Below are positions 62,904 to 64,000 of a DNA stretch of 64,000 nucleotides, piece by piece. Positions within the stretch are counted from its first letter, which is position 1; every line of letters starts with the position of its first letter. Under the pieces are notes generated by a model that saw only the letters and a list, made by a program, of their open reading frames with translations, did no database searches and was not told the origin of the DNA. Source of the DNA: Polyodon spathula (Eukaryota; Chordata; Actinopteri; Acipenseriformes; Polyodontidae); NCBI RefSeq assembly GCF_017654505.1, contig NC_054539.1, positions 73,228,413-73,292,412 of the forward strand, in the 5' to 3' direction. The translations under genes and the position numbers were made by a program.

Positions 62904-63857
62904 ATATATATATATATATATAATCAGTAGGTCTTCTTTCCATCCCGTGTGTGTATGCATGTGGTGGGCCATGGAATTTTTAAAAGGGGGGGGGGGGTGC
63001 CTCAGAAGAAAAAAGGTTAATCTCCTTCTCTAGCTGACCCAGAGGTGGTGACATTCTTAGAAGAGCATTTCTAAGGCTAATCTCATTAAAACATTCCTAA
63101 ATCCTAGTCCCAAGTAACTTCGTGCTCTTACAGAGTTAAGGTACAAAGTTTTGAAGTACAAGTAGAATGAAAAAATATGAAGTATATCCTAAAAATCCTG
63201 AATGCTACATCTTGATTACTTAAATAATCCTGCTAAAACATTTATTTATTCTTCTCTTTCAAGTGGACCTCTTTATAAATTATACTTTGTTATGAGAAAA
63301 GAGAGAATGTTGGAATTAATGTAATGTGCTTCAAACATCTATGAGGCTCTGAATAGAGAAATATCCCCTTTTCAAATACACTATATGAAACCATGTTTTA
63401 ATGGGCATGATGTCCCGCTAGTGCAGCAGGTCCCAAATGTTGCTAATGTTGCCACTAATGCTGAGAATACCAATGACTGAGTGGCATATTTGTTCTTAAT
63501 TTTACCCAAACCAATATGTTTCTGCAATGGTGACTGCTGTGAGAACCTCTCAAGTATTACTTGTATGAACTTCTTGTTCTACATTAGTAAGTGTTATTTG
63601 ACCCTTCTGCAGAGTGCCCATAGAGCCAGCTAGAATCTGTCTTGCAGGATAACTTCATTATTTTATACAGTATATATATTTTGTTTTTACTGTGCAGTAG
63701 TAAATTTGTAAGGTTTCTGTATTTTTTTTTTTTCTTTTTCAGTTTTGGAGAAACTGTTCAACTTTTACACCCATTTCATGAACAGTTTAATGACCAGTCC
63801 GGAGCCAGAATACTTCGACTCTGCAAATTTCAACAGAAGAAGACTAAAATCGCCCAG
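1122..63857 (+). CDS. MDN1: Midasin (MDN1/Rea1), giant AAA+ ATPase, 98 exons, partial at both ends
   Basis: Translating the joined exons gives one continuous protein that follows vertebrate midasin from about residue 35 to within about 130 residues of the C-terminus; the human protein is about 5,600 residues. Midasin is a dynein-like single-chain ring of six AAA+ modules with a long linker, an acidic tail and a MIDAS domain. It strips assembly factors from pre-60S ribosomes in the nucleolus and nucleoplasm. All six Walker A motifs and the MIDAS DxSxS motif are seen. Phase is continuous across every junction except exon 67 to 68, where one extra base shifts the frame (47428). Almost all introns are GT-AG; three are GC-AG. 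Exon coordinates are in the domain entries below. Boundaries are inferred from frame, splice consensus and remembered homology, not from transcripts, so a few may be off by a codon. Confidence 0.97.
3556..8840 (+). CDS. MDN1: MDN1 AAA1 module (exons 5-11)
   Basis: Exons: 3556-3765, 4847-4978, 5442-5545, 5990-6104, 6460-6659, 7130-7211, 8745-8840. The Walker A motif GPIGCGKT is at 3652-3675 in exon 5. The Walker B position in exon 6 reads ILLEDID (4940-4960), so the acidic pair is Glu-Asp rather than the usual Asp-Glu; human midasin has the same order. The sensor-1 region in exon 7 reads FFATRR and lacks the Asn of the other modules. Exon 9 carries a polar insert (HQATESLPPGNQGNQ) that differs most from mammals. 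Exon 11 ends with MAEIIGSKLNISKEK, the start of the bridge to AAA2. Exon 8 uses an AAG acceptor (5988-5989). Introns in this block carry a piggyBac-like element (4259-4709) and a 60-bp minisatellite (7801-8225). Confidence 0.95.
4259..4709. mobile_element. piggyBac-like non-autonomous element (TTAA type), intron 5
   Basis: The right end is TTAA preceded by GGCGGTGCTAGTG, whose reverse complement is TTAACACTAGCACCGCC. The left end reads CTAACACTAGAACCACC, matching over about 17 bases with three differences, one of them in the TTAA itself. TTAA ends with short terminal inverted repeats beginning AACACTAG are characteristic of piggyBac-superfamily elements. The 451-bp body is AT-rich and has no transposase reading frame, so this is a short non-autonomous copy. 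Confidence 0.65.
6160..6240. repeat. Dispersed repeat fragment, intron 8 (related copy in intron 61)
   Basis: The stretch TTGTGATGAAACTTGGTAAG followed by GACATTC closely matches 41661-41688 in intron 61 (TTTTGATGAAACTTGCTAAG, GTCATTC). A weaker relative may be present at about 58515-58550 in intron 89. Length and family of the element are unknown. Confidence 0.5.
7212..8744. other. Intron 10 outside the minisatellite
   Basis: This 1.53-kb intron lies between exon 10 (ending LNIFLE) and exon 11 (starting ALDCFTAML). Apart from the 60-bp array at 7801-8225 I see no feature. Unremarkable AT-balanced sequence flanks the array on both sides. Confidence 0.7.
7801..8225. repeat. 60-bp minisatellite, about 7 copies, intron 10
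   Basis: The unit contains GAGGACCTGGGGCCTGGGG, CCCTCACGGCTTGGGTGGG and CCGGTGGAAAACCACCCGTA and repeats with an exact 60-base period. The central four copies (7861-8100) differ by one or two bases only. The outer copies are diverged, with the last one shortened. The unit is 20 codons long, so reading frames run through the array on both strands, but the products are pure repeat and no splice sites join them to midasin. Confidence 0.95.
9339..13696 (+). CDS. MDN1: MDN1 AAA2 module (exons 12-21)
   Basis: Exons: 9339-9451, 9806-9954, 10861-10921, 11303-11514, 12143-12246, 12419-12563, 12745-12841, 12980-13093, 13245-13392, 13589-13696. Walker A GETGTGKT is at 9900-9923. Walker B WILLDEIN is in exon 17 (Asp-Glu codons 12464-12469). 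Sensor-1 CMNPATDVG is in exon 18, and the arginine-finger motif NRF is split over the exon 18/19 junction. Exons 15-16 (ETF-like stretch FEDLFSQTFSRRQNSTFLG, then a Gln-rich helix SQAQQQIKQTE) form the helical insert typical of this module. Exon 16 has a tandem acceptor TAGCAG (12140-12145): starts at 12143 or 12146 differ by one Ala and keep the frame. A canonical, intact ATPase module by its motifs. Confidence 0.95.
12849..12891. repeat. (AAT)n microsatellite, intron 18
   Basis: A run of about 13 ATA/AAT triplets begins a few bases after the exon 18 donor (12842) and fills much of this 138-bp intron. It is the shortest distance between a microsatellite and a splice donor in the window. Confidence 0.9.
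13927..16924 (+). CDS. MDN1: MDN1 AAA3 module (exons 22-27)
   Basis: Exons: 13927-14078, 14278-14456, 14918-15126, 15498-15644, 16459-16600, 16790-16924. Walker A GETSVGKT is at 14300-14323; Walker B WIILDELN is in exon 24 (Asp-Glu at 14962-14967); sensor-1 FATQNPPGLYGG is at the end of exon 24; the arginine-finger region FRNRFVELHF opens exon 25. Exons 23-25 are almost unchanged from human midasin (INNHEHTDIQEYIGCY, EVVKAHPRFMLFATQNPPG), the best-conserved part of the window. Exons 26-27 give GKHGFITLRDLFRWAERYR and the small helical subdomain. Exon 22 uses the weak acceptor TTTGAAG (13925-13926), set by homology PIPEPPG. The 814-bp intron after exon 25 contains a SINE-like repeat. Confidence 0.95.
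15740..16207. repeat. SINE-like dispersed repeat, intron 25
   Basis: The segment starts with a T-rich stretch and CCCCAATTTGGAATAG. It then runs through a GC-rich part with GCCGACTATTTCTTTTCACAC, GCTCTGGGCAGCTTACAGGC, GAGGACACCCTGG and TGCCAATTATGCGCCG to GCGCCTTTACTGGAT and CCACTCGGGAGCC. Its composition differs sharply from the surrounding intron. The CACTCGGGAG ending and the arrangement are like dispersed repeats common in ray-finned fish genomes. Family assignment is from memory and not tested. It is not coding, although frames stay open over part of it. Confidence 0.5.
16722..16750. repeat. Poly(A) tract, intron 26
   Basis: About 29 consecutive A bases end about 40 bp upstream of the exon 27 acceptor (16789). 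Similar homopolymers occur in other introns: A at about 35571-35606, T at about 39837-39859, 50599-50635 and 54187-54217. Confidence 0.9.
17014..22300 (+). CDS. MDN1: MDN1 AAA4 module (exons 28-34)
   Basis: Exons: 17014-17152, 17990-18128, 18804-18934, 20169-20307, 20398-20527, 20995-21240, 22103-22300. Walker A GDTGCGKT is cut by an intron: GDT plus two bases of Gly end exon 28 (17142-17152) and the rest is at 17990-18002. Walker B VFLMDEIS is in exon 30 (Asp-Glu 18888-18893), sensor-1 ATMNPGGDFGKKE in exon 31, arginine finger ALRNRFTEIWCP in exon 32. Exon 33 encodes QEFGRRCILSVRDILSWV and a variable, Gly/Glu-rich loop before AACLVYIDGIGSG. Exon 34 carries a less conserved helical stretch ending in FGIHPFYIPKG. 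The block includes some long introns (837, 675, 1234 and 862 bp). Confidence 0.95.
17153..17989. other. Intron 28, inside the AAA4 Walker A codons
   Basis: This 837-bp GT-AG intron splits the second Gly codon of GDTGCGKT. No repeat, RNA or gene is recognised inside it. Confidence 0.75.
18129..18803. other. Intron 29 with A/C-rich repeat-like stretch
   Basis: The part at about 18555-18715 is rich in AAACAAAAC motifs (for example CAAAACGGCACGTTGGCCAA) and looks like a piece of a dispersed retroelement. I cannot name the family. The rest of the intron shows nothing. Confidence 0.4.
18935..20168. other. Intron 30, long, repeat-like but unidentified
   Basis: This 1.23-kb intron has two similar GC-rich stretches, GTGAGGGCTCGGTACAG near 19062 and GTGAGGGCTCAGTACAG near 19907, about 845 bp apart in the same direction. 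On the minus strand the first reads ACCACCCGTACC and CCAGTGGAGAA, like the unit of the intron 10 minisatellite. This suggests a dispersed repeat family shared by both introns, but no ends or coding sequence can be defined. Confidence 0.4.
22763..25591 (+). CDS. MDN1: MDN1 AAA5 module (exons 35-40)
   Basis: Exons: 22763-22971, 23104-23226, 23671-23868, 24267-24374, 24861-25049, 25502-25591. Walker A GSPGVGKT is at 22879-22902. Walker B is split by an intron: IVLDE ends exon 36 (23212-23226) and LNLASQ opens exon 37 (23671). Sensor-1 FGCQNPFTQGGGRKG and arginine finger FLNRFTQ are in exon 37. Exons 37 and 40 both end in CAG followed by GCAAGT, so their introns are GC-AG type; no GT donor nearby keeps the frame. 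The following exons start with GTT-TAT (24267) and GTT-GGT (25871), which match midasin directly and confirm the junctions. Exon 39 gives GPWEFNLRDLFRWCQLM. A 35-bp tandem repeat lies 30 bp upstream of exon 39. Confidence 0.95.
24690..24831. repeat. 35-bp tandem repeat, 4 copies, intron 38
   Basis: Four copies of a unit built from CTGCTGTCTGAAACAAAATG and CWGCTCCCATATTAT stand in a row with a 35-base period. The array ends about 30 bases before the exon 39 acceptor (24860). Confidence 0.9.
25743..25806. repeat. (TA)n-rich palindromic microsatellite, intron 40
   Basis: Interrupted TATATA/ATAATATTATA runs make a self-complementary AT tract about 64 bp upstream of exon 41. Other simple repeats: (TG)n at about 29617-29645, (TC)n at 45605-45622, (TA)n at 47289-47313 and (TA)n at 62871-62922. 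Confidence 0.85.
25871..29466 (+). CDS. MDN1: MDN1 AAA6 module (exons 41-46)
   Basis: Exons: 25871-26134, 26523-26787, 27046-27205, 28382-28498, 28831-29039, 29318-29466. Walker A reads GPSASGKT (26009-26032). The Walker B position in exon 43 reads WLLMDNVN (Asp-Asn at 27186-27191), so the catalytic Glu is replaced by Asn, as in human midasin. Sensor-1 region FLTMDPVHGE and the arginine-finger region AMRNRGVEL are in exon 45; the usual Asn-Pro and Arg-Phe are altered. This fits a module with a structural rather than hydrolytic role (inference). Exon 42 encodes a variable helical segment. Exon 46 gives SPTSSVSSLLQTASLLTSQL and closes the ring side of the protein. The 1.18-kb intron 27206-28381 holds nothing I recognise. 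Confidence 0.94.
27206..28381. other. Intron 43, nothing recognised
   Basis: This 1.18-kb intron between the AAA6 Walker B exon and exon 44 holds no repeat, RNA or coding feature that I can support. Confidence 0.65.
29811..35906 (+). CDS. MDN1: MDN1 linker, first part (exons 47-55)
   Basis: Exons: 29811-30007, 30245-30465, 30860-30973, 31672-31801, 32325-32446, 33016-33149, 34771-34931, 35294-35414, 35693-35906. The product is helical and diverges faster than the ring; anchors to vertebrate midasin are GLWPDAVPSALHSAEDS, VRLITERASNQDWVLRTRWL, QRWNMQYLDIL, LLLWRDRFWTVSNSV and ALLALHWHWVQKRLI. In the known structure this linker stem joins the AAA ring to the flexible tail. No catalytic motif is expected or seen. 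Exon 50 uses the purine-rich acceptor GGGGAAG (31670-31671), placed by DEFMVLVDQRWN. The introns include a 13-copy repeat array (31050-31590) and a 1.6-kb intron (33150-34770). Confidence 0.9.
31050..31590. repeat. Composite minisatellite, 13 copies, intron 49
   Basis: A core GTGTAAAGCACTTCACTGTA (with CCC and TATA variants) occurs 13 times. Copies are separated by CACACA...GAGAGA spacers of variable length, so the period drifts from about 38 to 48 bases. It is a mix of a constant core and expanding CA/GA microsatellites. Open frames through it on both strands are repeat artefacts. Confidence 0.95.
33150..34770. other. Intron 52, 1.6 kb, nothing recognised
   Basis: One of the longest introns in the window. 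Apart from short G or C runs and AT-rich stretches I find no element ends, RNA gene or coding sequence. Confidence 0.65.
36701..36834 (+). repeat. 67-bp tandem duplication covering the exon 56 acceptor
   Basis: CATCGTGCTATGCCTTTRTT starts at 36701 and again at 36768, and the similarity runs on through TGTTGTGATGCAAT and a pyrimidine tract. The second copy contains the acceptor used by exon 56 (AG 36815-36816). The first copy contains a similar site, TTTTTTTGTAG (AG 36749-36750). Using the first would add sequence that reaches an in-frame TAA before exon 56, so it should be non-productive. Confidence 0.85.
36817..42418 (+). CDS. MDN1: MDN1 linker, second part (exons 56-62)
   Basis: Exons: 36817-37057, 38722-38833, 39522-39692, 40015-40229, 40710-41097, 41468-41580, 41749-42418. 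Anchors: RRIQLWPVMEYLAVLCQYK (exon 56), SSRVTLGEWRERTRQLQDAN (exon 59), FWVNMGLVQIQVW (exon 60), LQMQHGMRLVASEVSTSL (exon 62). Exon 62 is the largest exon here (670 nt, 223 codons). Exons 56-58 are the least similar to mammals, but phases (1/2, 2, 0, 0, 2, 0, 2, 0) are unbroken. Exon 56 uses the acceptor TTTTAAG (36815-36816), whose surrounding 67 bp is tandemly duplicated upstream. Exon 59 uses TATTAAG (40013-40014). A TTAA-flanked piggyBac-like element sits in the intron before exon 58. Confidence 0.9.
37155..38275. repeat. Possible hAT-like non-autonomous element, intron 56
   Basis: The left end reads AGGGCTGCAACGAAGGCT. The right end, read on the minus strand, begins GCTGCGTTCGAAGGGT. AGGGCTGCAACGA-type ends are common in short hAT-family elements. 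The roughly 1.1-kb interior has no transposase. The inverted ends are imperfect and no target duplication was confirmed, so this is a weak call. Confidence 0.35.
38917..39462. mobile_element. piggyBac-like non-autonomous element with 18-bp perfect TIRs, intron 57
   Basis: The element starts TTAACCCTTTGCAGTCCT at 38917 and ends with its exact reverse complement, AGGACTGCAAAGGGTTAA, at 39462. TTAA at both edges is the target of piggyBac transposases and is included in the repeat. Just inside the left end is a small palindrome (GTCAGACCAGGTCCGAC), a common subterminal feature of this group. The 546-bp body has no long reading frame. Perfect terminal repeats suggest a fairly recent insertion compared with the element at 4259-4709. 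Confidence 0.8.
42419..43608. other. Intron 62 outside the minisatellite
   Basis: A 1.19-kb intron. Its first 600 bp show nothing recognisable. Its last half is the 28-bp array described separately, which stops only 30 bp before exon 63. Confidence 0.7.
43016..43578. repeat. 28-bp CpG-rich minisatellite, 20 copies, intron 62
   Basis: Twenty near-identical units of GGTGTTTGCCGGCGCTCTCG plus GGSGCAGC stand in a row. Nineteen are 28 bp and one (43100-43122) is 23 bp. Only two versions of the unit exist, GGGGGCAGC and GGGCGCAGC, mixed along the array. Each unit has three or four CpG sites. Because 28 is not a multiple of three and the unit has no stop in any phase, long open frames exist on both strands. 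They are artefacts of the repeat. Confidence 0.97.
43609..49179 (+). CDS. MDN1: MDN1 linker, third part (exons 63-72), with apparent frameshift in exon 68
   Basis: Exons: 43609-43770, 44191-44458, 45189-45424, 45630-45725, 46376-46470, 47428-47553, 47897-48058, 48466-48575, 48707-48780, 48996-49179. Anchors: AIVNEWDEQERRAR, LSEEEEEEREFRRSFPLYNK, GPYDFYQHPNIPQARQ, KFLNGLEILLAKAQDWEENA, LWNLYTYYKQF, NDVSFWSIKQSVEKTHRTL. Exon 64 has a GAG-repeat run coding nine Glu (about 44231-44260). Exon 67 ends LEL plus AA. Midasin continues with Asn-Cys-Trp, which needs the next exon to begin C-TGC-TGG. The sequence has CACAG then GCTGCTGG, one base too many. Read literally the frame hits TAG at 47441. Exon 69 and all later exons are intact. 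Confidence 0.88.
44679..44936. mobile_element. Tc1/mariner-like short inverted-repeat element, intron 64
   Basis: The left end TACAGCTGTGGCCAAAACTTTTGCACCACCTAG (about 33 bases, given here as its key blocks CAGCTGTGGCCAAAA and TTTTGCACCACC) pairs with the right end. The right end on the minus strand reads GCAGCTTGGCCAAAAG and TTTTGCATTACCCTA. The interior of about 200 bp is AT-rich with no coding potential. CAGCTGTGGCCAAAA-type ends are widespread in fish Tc1-related elements. Confidence 0.55.
46258..46383 (+). repeat. Tandem duplication covering the exon 67 acceptor
   Basis: Two diverged copies, about 46258-46320 and 46325-46386, share GGGGTTRAAGTGAAGGA, GTTTCTGTATC, CAG and GACTGGGAGG. The second holds the real acceptor (AG 46374-46375) and the first codons of exon 67 (DWEENA). 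The first holds a decoy, CACTGTCACAG (AG 46309-46310), followed by the same GACTGGGAG. The two start points are 65 bases apart, so the decoy would shift the frame. Confidence 0.8.
47761..47864. repeat. 52-bp tandem duplication, intron 68
   Basis: ATAGTTGTAGCTYCTRKGTT followed by GTGATTGGTTG and TGTGCAGTTCAGAGTGTG occurs twice with a 52-base period, just upstream of exon 69. It has no coding role. Confidence 0.85.
49455..54671 (+). CDS. MDN1: MDN1 linker, fourth part (exons 73-82)
   Basis: Exons: 49455-49614, 49888-50034, 50434-50560, 50882-50987, 51203-51318, 51471-51893, 52637-52869, 53317-53457, 53720-53898, 54510-54671. Anchors: LPELVEDLDQFTG, KQKSEVKHILQQKQRALSG, YRKGLAWTRTADPEEMLRL, CQKYFYRSLARR, GNVERCKGFTAHLLKLLV, QLSWVLQCCPEDTLP, GCRMRQGDQAWQQLTE, ATHRSTGKLLSVLANMFTEL. 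Exon 79 ends at a tandem donor GTGGTGAGG: ends at 52866 or 52869 both keep frame; I chose 52869 because GTGAGG is the better site. Exon 81 ends CAG followed by GCAAGG (53899), the third GC-AG intron of the gene. Exon 82 then starts VFNQACFLLVRLLP, matching midasin. Confidence 0.91.
55064..60912 (+). CDS. MDN1: MDN1 acidic Asp/Glu-rich region with basic NLS-like patch (exons 83-94)
   Basis: Exons: 55064-55201, 55327-55468, 56022-56188, 56713-56853, 56941-57079, 57466-57794, 58202-58357, 58723-58824, 59215-59416, 59713-59889, 60315-60475, 60823-60912. The region opens with GFCLPKELMEEAAGEGATEF and then becomes very rich in Glu and Asp. Conserved islands are EMTEDFDGKMHDG, DKLDERLWGDEDED, ELVAKDDNLDAGNSNKEDK, DENEVDPYHGNQEK and EHGSGAADASQSEGHES. 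Exon 88 is nearly all Glu/Gly with an internal three-fold repeat around GGEH (about 57582-57669). Exon 91 contains the basic clusters FKRKPGQADNE and HKRLRTVE, matching the nuclear-localisation segment of vertebrate midasin. In the family this flexible tail carries the MIDAS domain back to the ring. Low-complexity GAG tracts make reading-frame checks weaker here, yet all phases agree. Confidence 0.92.
61108..63857 (+). CDS. MDN1: MDN1 MIDAS (VWA-like) domain, 5' part (exons 95-98); gene continues past window
   Basis: Exons: 61108-61223, 61457-61631, 61873-61946, 63743-63857. The domain is introduced by LCEQLRLILEPTRAAKL and GKRLNMRKVIPYIASQFRKD, both nearly invariant. The metal-ion-dependent adhesion motif DxSxS is read as DDSSS at 61593-61607. 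Exon 97 (FESLSVIGNALTLLEVG) should supply the Thr of the second MIDAS loop, and exon 98 ends LRLCKFQQKKTKIAQ. In the known family this domain grips the ubiquitin-like domains of WDR12/Ytm1 and NLE1/Rsa4 so that ATP-driven movement can release them from pre-60S particles. The distal MIDAS Asp, the rest of the fold and the stop codon lie beyond 64000. Intron 61947-63742 holds a decayed hAT transposon. Confidence 0.95.
61947..63742. other. Intron 97 outside the hAT remnant
   Basis: At 1.8 kb this is the longest intron in the window. Besides the transposon remnant it has a (TA)n microsatellite (62871-62922), a G run at about 62986-62996 and otherwise AT-rich sequence with nothing recognised up to the polypyrimidine tract before exon 98. 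Confidence 0.7.
62056..62872 (+). mobile_element. Decayed hAT transposon with BED-finger transposase remnants, intron 97
   Basis: The left end CAGGGCTTCTCAACCGGGGG followed by TCCGCGGCC is a typical hAT-type terminus. From 62182 pieces of a transposase follow in broken frames: a BED zinc-finger start (PQCVICAQVL, then RHLISKHDMY after a one-base shift), FFEQKAKELLGIKAVMKS, then from 62389 VQKIAKVKSLHSFAEKLI and CATEIVKEMFGEQ up to a TGA at 62539. After a large internal deletion come acidic C-terminal codons and the hAT dimerisation motif VPFSTTYLCET ending in TGA near 62871. The middle of the transposase is missing and several stops and frameshifts are present, so the copy is dead. A (TA)n tract has replaced or followed the right end. 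Confidence 0.8.
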
Positions 63858-64000
63858 GTGTGTAGCGAAATGATTTGTGATCTAAGCAGTCTAGCCTGAT
63901 TACTTCAGGTAACCCCGGAGTCCATCAACAGCCAGGTTTTTTGAGTATCTTGCGCATTCTGTTTCATCAGTTAGAAATGATGTTAAACGGTTTACTAGTC
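63858..64000. other. Start of the intron after exon 98, window edge
   Basis: The GT donor at 63858 follows codons KTKIAQ. The remaining 143 bases are intronic and hold no coding match. The next midasin exon (expected to begin with a Phe-Leu-Glu-Ser-like segment) lies outside the window. Confidence 0.7.

Larger units (their letters stand above)
1349..63742. other. Other introns over 300 bp with no recognised content
   Basis: I looked at these introns and see nothing beyond splice signals and minor simple repeats: 1349-1969, 2195-2655, 3068-3555, 4979-5441, 5546-5989, 6660-7129, 8841-9338, 9452-9805, 9955-10860, 10922-11302, 11515-12142, 14457-14917, 15127-15497, 20528-20994, 21241-22102, 22301-22762, 23227-23670, 23869-24266, 25050-25501, 26135-26522, 29467-29810, 31802-32324, 32447-33015, 34932-35293, 39693-40014, 40230-40709, 43771-44190, 45726-46257, 46471-47427, 48059-48465, 50035-50433, 50561-50881, 51894-52636, 52870-53316, 53899-54509, 54672-55063, 55469-56021, 56189-56712, 57080-57465, 57795-58201, 58358-58722, 58825-59214, 59890-60314, 60476-60822. 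A 44-bp duplication lies at about 50309-50400 and a 27-bp one at about 60502-60557. Confidence 0.6.

Noticed and set aside
1..64000. CRISPR array, phage, operon, integron or other prokaryotic system
   Set aside because: The window is intron-containing vertebrate DNA. The regular repeats are contiguous minisatellites without unique spacers, and there are no prokaryotic-style gene clusters.
1..64000. Whole copy is a pseudogene
   Set aside because: Splice signals and reading frame are intact at all but one junction over about 5,390 codons, and all ATPase and MIDAS motifs are preserved. One base at 47428 is not enough to call the gene dead without read evidence.

Overview
The window is one stretch of vertebrate nuclear DNA filled almost end to end by a single gene on the + strand: the giant AAA+ ATPase midasin (MDN1, yeast Rea1/Mdn1). 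I can place 98 coding exons between 1122 and 63857, about 16.2 kb of coding sequence or roughly 5,390 codons. Each was found by matching the translated sequence to midasin and requiring a splice acceptor and donor that keep the frame. The first coding exon (about 35 residues) lies upstream of the window. The last roughly 120-130 residues, with the end of the MIDAS domain, lie downstream. No promoter, start codon, stop codon or poly(A) signal of the gene is present.

Layout: N-terminal domain (1122-3067); six AAA+ modules in a row, AAA1 (3556-8840), AAA2 (9339-13696), AAA3 (13927-16924), AAA4 (17014-22300), AAA5 (22763-25591) and AAA6 (25871-29466); a long helical linker (29811-54671); an acidic Asp/Glu-rich region with a basic nuclear-localisation-like patch (55064-60912); and the start of the MIDAS domain (61108-63857). 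In the known family the ATPase ring bends the linker and tail so that the MIDAS domain pulls assembly factors (WDR12/Ytm1, NLE1/Rsa4) off pre-60S ribosomal particles in the nucleolus and nucleoplasm.

The introns hold the variable content. There are three conspicuous minisatellites (60-bp unit at 7801-8225, about 40-bp CA/GA composite at 31050-31590, 28-bp CpG-rich unit at 43016-43578). There are two TTAA-flanked piggyBac-like short elements, a decayed BED-finger hAT transposase copy, a Tc1-like short inverted-repeat element, a foldback element at the left edge, a SINE-like repeat and several microsatellites. The compact introns, vertebrate midasin sequence and repeat types suggest a ray-finned fish. 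Some repeats remind me of sturgeon/paddlefish genomes, but I could not test that.

Points most worth checking: an apparent single-base frameshift at the start of exon 68 (47428), in an otherwise intact reading frame; three GC-AG introns in one gene; and two exons (56 and 67) whose 3' splice regions are tandemly duplicated, leaving decoy acceptors. I found no second gene, operon, CRISPR array or obviously new system. Exons are numbered within this window; exon 1 here is probably the second coding exon of the gene.
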